In this document: positions 61,485 to 64,000 of the stretch, one piece after another
How positions within the stretch are numbered: the first letter of the stretch is position 1
Layout: each line of letters starts with the position of its first letter
Source: an uncultured Clostridia bacterium
Lineage (GTDB): Bacteria; Bacillota; Clostridia; Oscillospirales; Ruminococcaceae
Direction of reading: 5' to 3'
NCBI GenBank assembly: GCA_947600065.1
Contig: CANQFZ010000003.1
Span: 62,001 to 126,000, forward strand
Length of the DNA: 64,000 bases
The notes under the pieces: generated by a model
Seen by the model: only the letters and a program-made list of their open reading frames with translations
Databases searched by the model: none
Told to the model about the DNA's origin: nothing
Program-made: the position numbers and the translations under genes

Positions 61485-61549
61485 TTTATAGAAAAAATTG
61501 AAAATGAGATAGAATGGATATTATATCAGTTAAGAAGGAAGTGTGCAAC

Positions 61550-61821
61550 ATGAATATTGATCTATTAAAAAACAAAAAATTGCTTGATTATAGCTATTTC
61601 TCACAGCTGAAAGATAGCTCCCACAGATAATACTCTCACTTGCAATAGGCGCAATAGTCTACTGCGTTTCGTTCATATGCCTGAGTGATATAGTAACGCT
61701 CTGCATTCAAGTTCCGCTTGGCGCAATTATATATTTCGCTGCATAGTGGATTTTTAAATTGGATAGTTTTGAATACGTATTGAATATAGTAAAAAACTTT
61801 TTAAAAAAGAAAAGAGGATAA
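61550..61821 (+). pseudogene. C-terminal remnant of a second Wzx flippase
   Basis: NKKLLDYSYFSQLKDSS, then after a frameshift PQIILSLAIGAIVYCV, TLCIQVPLGAIIYFAA, TAG, WIFKLDSFEYVLNIVKNFL and TAA at 61821. It matches the end of the flippase just upstream (NRKLLDYRYIDQLKD, IQVPLGAIIYIVG, FESFNYVLNTARNFLK). One frameshift and one stop show decay. Confidence 0.8.
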
Positions 61822-61829
61822 ATGAAACG

Positions 61830-63026
61830 ATGAAAAAACTTCTTTTGCTTGGCGGGTCCCGCTATATAATTCCTGTAATAGAAACAGCTCATAAGCTTGG
61901 AGCGTATGTAATTACCTGCGATTACCTGCCGGATAATATTGCTCATAAGTATTCCGATGAATATTGGAATATCAGCATTGTTGATAAAGATGCAGTTCTT
62001 AAGGCTGCGCAGGAAAATAAAATCGACGGAATTATGTCATTCGCCTGCGATCCCGGGGTTGTGACTGCTGCTTACGTTGCTGAGAAAATGGGACTGCCAT
62101 CATGCGGACCTTACGATTCGGTTTGTATCCTTCAGAACAAGGCAAAGTTCCGTAAATTCCTTTCCGAAAACGGCTTTAATGTACCGATGGCAAAGGGTTA
62201 TTCATCTTTGGAGGAGGCACTTAATGATACTTCATTGTTCCATTGGCCTGTCATAGTTAAACCGACAGACTCAGCTGGAAGCAAAGGAGTGACCCGTGTT
62301 GATACTCCTGAAAAACTGAAGGAAAGCATTAAATATGCACTTAGTTTCTCTCACAGCGGAGAATTTATTATTGAAGATTTCCTTGAAAAGAAAGGACATT
62401 CGTCTGATACCGACAGCTTTTCTGTCGACGGAGTTCTGAAATTCGTTTCGTTCTCTGCGCAGAGATTTGATGAAAATTGTGAGAATCCGTATACACCTGC
62501 TGCATATACTTGGCCGGCAACGATTTCTCAGGAACATCAGGAAGAGCTTGCCAATGAGATATGGCGTCTTTTGAAATTGCTCGGCATGAAAACGTCGATA
62601 TACAACATTGAAACAAGAGAATGCACCGACGGCAAGGCTTATATAATGGAGTGCTCCCCTCGCGGCGGAGGAAACAGGCTTGCCGAAATGTTAAGATATG
62701 CTACCGGCGAAGATCTGATAGAAGCAGCCGTTTCAGCTGCGCTCGGAGAAAAAGTAAATATAGTGCAGAAGCCATATAACGGTTATTGGGCAGAGATAAT
62801 ACTACACAGTAAAAAGCCCGGAATATTCGAACGGATTGATATTTCAGAAGAATTAACAGGAGAAATTATTGAAACAGATTTATGGGTACAACCCGGAGAT
62901 TATGTAGGTGGATTCTCCGGAGCAAACGAAGCAATCGGAACAATGATACTGAAATACGATTCTAAGGATACAATGGAGAAAGAGATGGGGAAAATCAGTA
63001 AGATGGCAAAGGTAATTCTCCGATAA
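61830..63026 (+). CDS. ATP-grasp enzyme
   Basis: 398 residues. N-terminal Rossmann-like part (LLLLGGSRYIIPVIETAHKL), then the ATP-grasp core: VIVKPTDSAGSKGVTRV as phosphate loop, GEFIIEDFLEKKG, and YIMECSPRGGGNRLAEML with the metal-binding Glu. Such enzymes join an acid to an amine or thiol using ATP. In a polysaccharide locus it may add an amino acid or similar group to a sugar, together with the aminotransferase-like gene next to it; this is inference. Confidence 0.85.
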   Translation: MKKLLLLGGSRYIIPVIETAHKLGAYVITCDYLPDNIAHKYSDEYWNISIVDKDAVLKAAQENKIDGIMSFACDPGVVTAAYVAEKMGLPSCGPYDSVCILQNKAKFRKFLSENGFNVPMAKGYSSLEEALNDTSLFHWPVIVKPTDSAGSKGVTRVDTPEKLKESIKYALSFSHSGEFIIEDFLEKKGHSSDTDSFSVDGVLKFVSFSAQRFDENCENPYTPAAYTWPATISQEHQEELANEIWRLLKLLGMKTSIYNIETRECTDGKAYIMECSPRGGGNRLAEMLRYATGEDLIEAAVSAALGEKVNIVQKPYNGYWAEIILHSKKPGIFERIDISEELTGEIIETDLWVQPGDYVGGFSGANEAIGTMILKYDSKDTMEKEMGKISKMAKVILR

Positions 63027-63072
63027 CGCCTATAAGGATATATTCAACTTGAATGAAATGGAAGGATCATTT

Positions 63073-64000
63073 ATGAATGAAATCGGCGGTTATATAGAAT
63101 TTGAGAGATACTTCGGAAAAATGCTTCACGAGGACGCGGTGGCATTAAACTATGCAAGAAATGCTTTACTGTATCTTTGCAAGGCTAAAGGTATTAAAAA
63201 GATAGCCATACCGAAATTTCTCTGCGATTCCGTTGGAGTAGTATGCAGGAAAAATGGCATTGAATACCAATATTACAGCATTACTGACGAATTTATTCCT
63301 AAAAACATCACTTTCGAAAGTGATGAATGGATTTACATTGTAAATTATTACGGTCAGCTTAGTAATGAACGGATTAAGGAATTTAAGAAAAAGTATGACC
63401 GGATAATTGTAGACAATGTTCAGGCATATTTTCAGAAGCCGGTTGACGGTGTAGATACAATTTACACCTGCCGCAAGTTTTTCGGAGTACCCGACGGAGC
63501 CTTTCTGTATACCGACAGGCTGTTAGACGATGAGCTTCCTCTGGACGAATCTTTTAAGAAAATTCATTATCTGCTCGGAAGATTTGAGCGGAAGGCGTCC
63601 GAGTTCTATTCTGAATATACTGCGCATGAAAAATCCGCTGAAAATGAACCGATAAAGCATATGTCCAAGCTTACGGAGAACCTTCTGCGAGGCATTGATT
63701 ACGAAGCTGTTAAAAAGCGACGAACGGACAATTTCAGACTTTTGCATAATGAATTTGAAAGCATAAACCGGCTTAAGCTGACAGTTCCGGAAGGCGCGTT
63801 TATGTACCCGCTATATGTTGATAATGGCGCGGAATTACGAAAAAGGCTACAAGCGGAGAAAATTTATATTCCGACTTTATGGTTGGACGTGTTCGACGTC
63901 TGCAAAGAGGATGAGCCGGAATATGACATGGCTAAGAATATTCTGCCCTTACCTGTGGATCAGAGATATGGGGCGAATGAAATGAAATATATAAGAGAGG
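63073..64000 (+). CDS. DegT/DnrJ-like PLP aminotransferase, cut by window end
   Basis: Open from ATG 63073 (GAAGGATC upstream) to the right edge, at least 309 codons. YARNALLYLCKAKGIKKIAI, IVDNVQAYFQKPVDGVDTIY and CRKFFGVPDGAFLYTD follow the DegT/DnrJ/EryC1 fold, with Asp in DNVQ contacting the cofactor and Lys in CRKF as Schiff-base residue. It probably aminates or binds a keto sugar or related compound. The C-terminus is outside the window. Confidence 0.8.
   Translation, partial: MNEIGGYIEFERYFGKMLHEDAVALNYARNALLYLCKAKGIKKIAIPKFLCDSVGVVCRKNGIEYQYYSITDEFIPKNITFESDEWIYIVNYYGQLSNERIKEFKKKYDRIIVDNVQAYFQKPVDGVDTIYTCRKFFGVPDGAFLYTDRLLDDELPLDESFKKIHYLLGRFERKASEFYSEYTAHEKSAENEPIKHMSKLTENLLRGIDYEAVKKRRTDNFRLLHNEFESINRLKLTVPEGAFMYPLYVDNGAELRKRLQAEKIYIPTLWLDVFDVCKEDEPEYDMAKNILPLPVDQRYGANEMKYIRE

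Overview
The window looks like chromosome of a low-GC, gut-type Gram-positive anaerobe, most likely a member of the Clostridia (Ruminococcaceae/Oscillospiraceae-like). This is inference from several signs: strong GGAGG-type ribosome sites, many consensus TTGACA-17-TATAAT promoters, serine-rich stalks on surface proteins, and leucine-rich-repeat, BspA-like and GLUG-like surface modules. I see no rRNA, tRNA or CRISPR array.

1-12.1 kb: a tandem array of seven paralogous membrane proteins (the first cut by the window edge). The six complete ones share a nearly constant front end of zinc ribbon, one membrane helix and a TPR pair. Their outside halves are swapped: internalin-like LRRs of different lengths, WG-like repeats, two carboxypeptidase-regulatory folds plus a YfaP-like domain, or BspA-like LRRs. 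12.1-16.7 kb: an HTH-AAA-CYTH fusion next to a broken copy of its own ATPase front end, a convergent terminator, and a small leftward operon in which a deletion has fused an M48-peptidase fragment to a start-less TerB-like gene.

16.7-34.8 kb is the defence-like island and the strongest candidate for an undescribed system. A leftward six-gene operon encodes, in order of transcription: an unknown protein, a coiled-coil protein with a GrpE-like tail, an Hsp70-like ATPase, a UvrD-like helicase, a DrmA-like helicase and a DrmB-like DUF1998 protein. It thus has the two-gene core of DISARM without a methyltransferase or PLD nuclease, joined to an Hsp70 module. Divergent from it lies a 1589-residue exonuclease-RecQ-UvrD triple fusion, then an RNase H-like protein and an ImmA/IrrE metalloprotease interrupted by a stop codon. 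Two short promoter-to-terminator units that could be small RNAs flank this second operon.

34.8-40.7 kb: accessory small-gene territory. It holds a DUF4417 gene, duplicated MGGRG-type genes, a family of tiny paralogues, a chimeric ORF and a pseudogene. A series of small acidic genes is separated by copies of one terminator-promoter-leader module. 40.7-48.2 kb: ThpR-like RNA phosphodiesterase, a DUF308 membrane protein, and a large GLUG/coiled-coil surface protein coupled to an MMPL transporter. 48.6-50.8 kb: a secreted serine-rich protein with a membrane anchor.

51.3-64 kb: an exopolysaccharide locus: rfbABDC (dTDP-rhamnose), glycosyltransferases, a DUF4422 protein, a Wzy-type polymerase, a Wzx flippase, a flippase remnant, an ATP-grasp enzyme and a DegT-like aminotransferase that runs off the end. 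Its consensus promoter lies, together with a lone tyrosine recombinase gene, between 27-bp inverted repeats (26/27 identical). This is the layout of an invertible on/off promoter switch, drawn here in the ON orientation.
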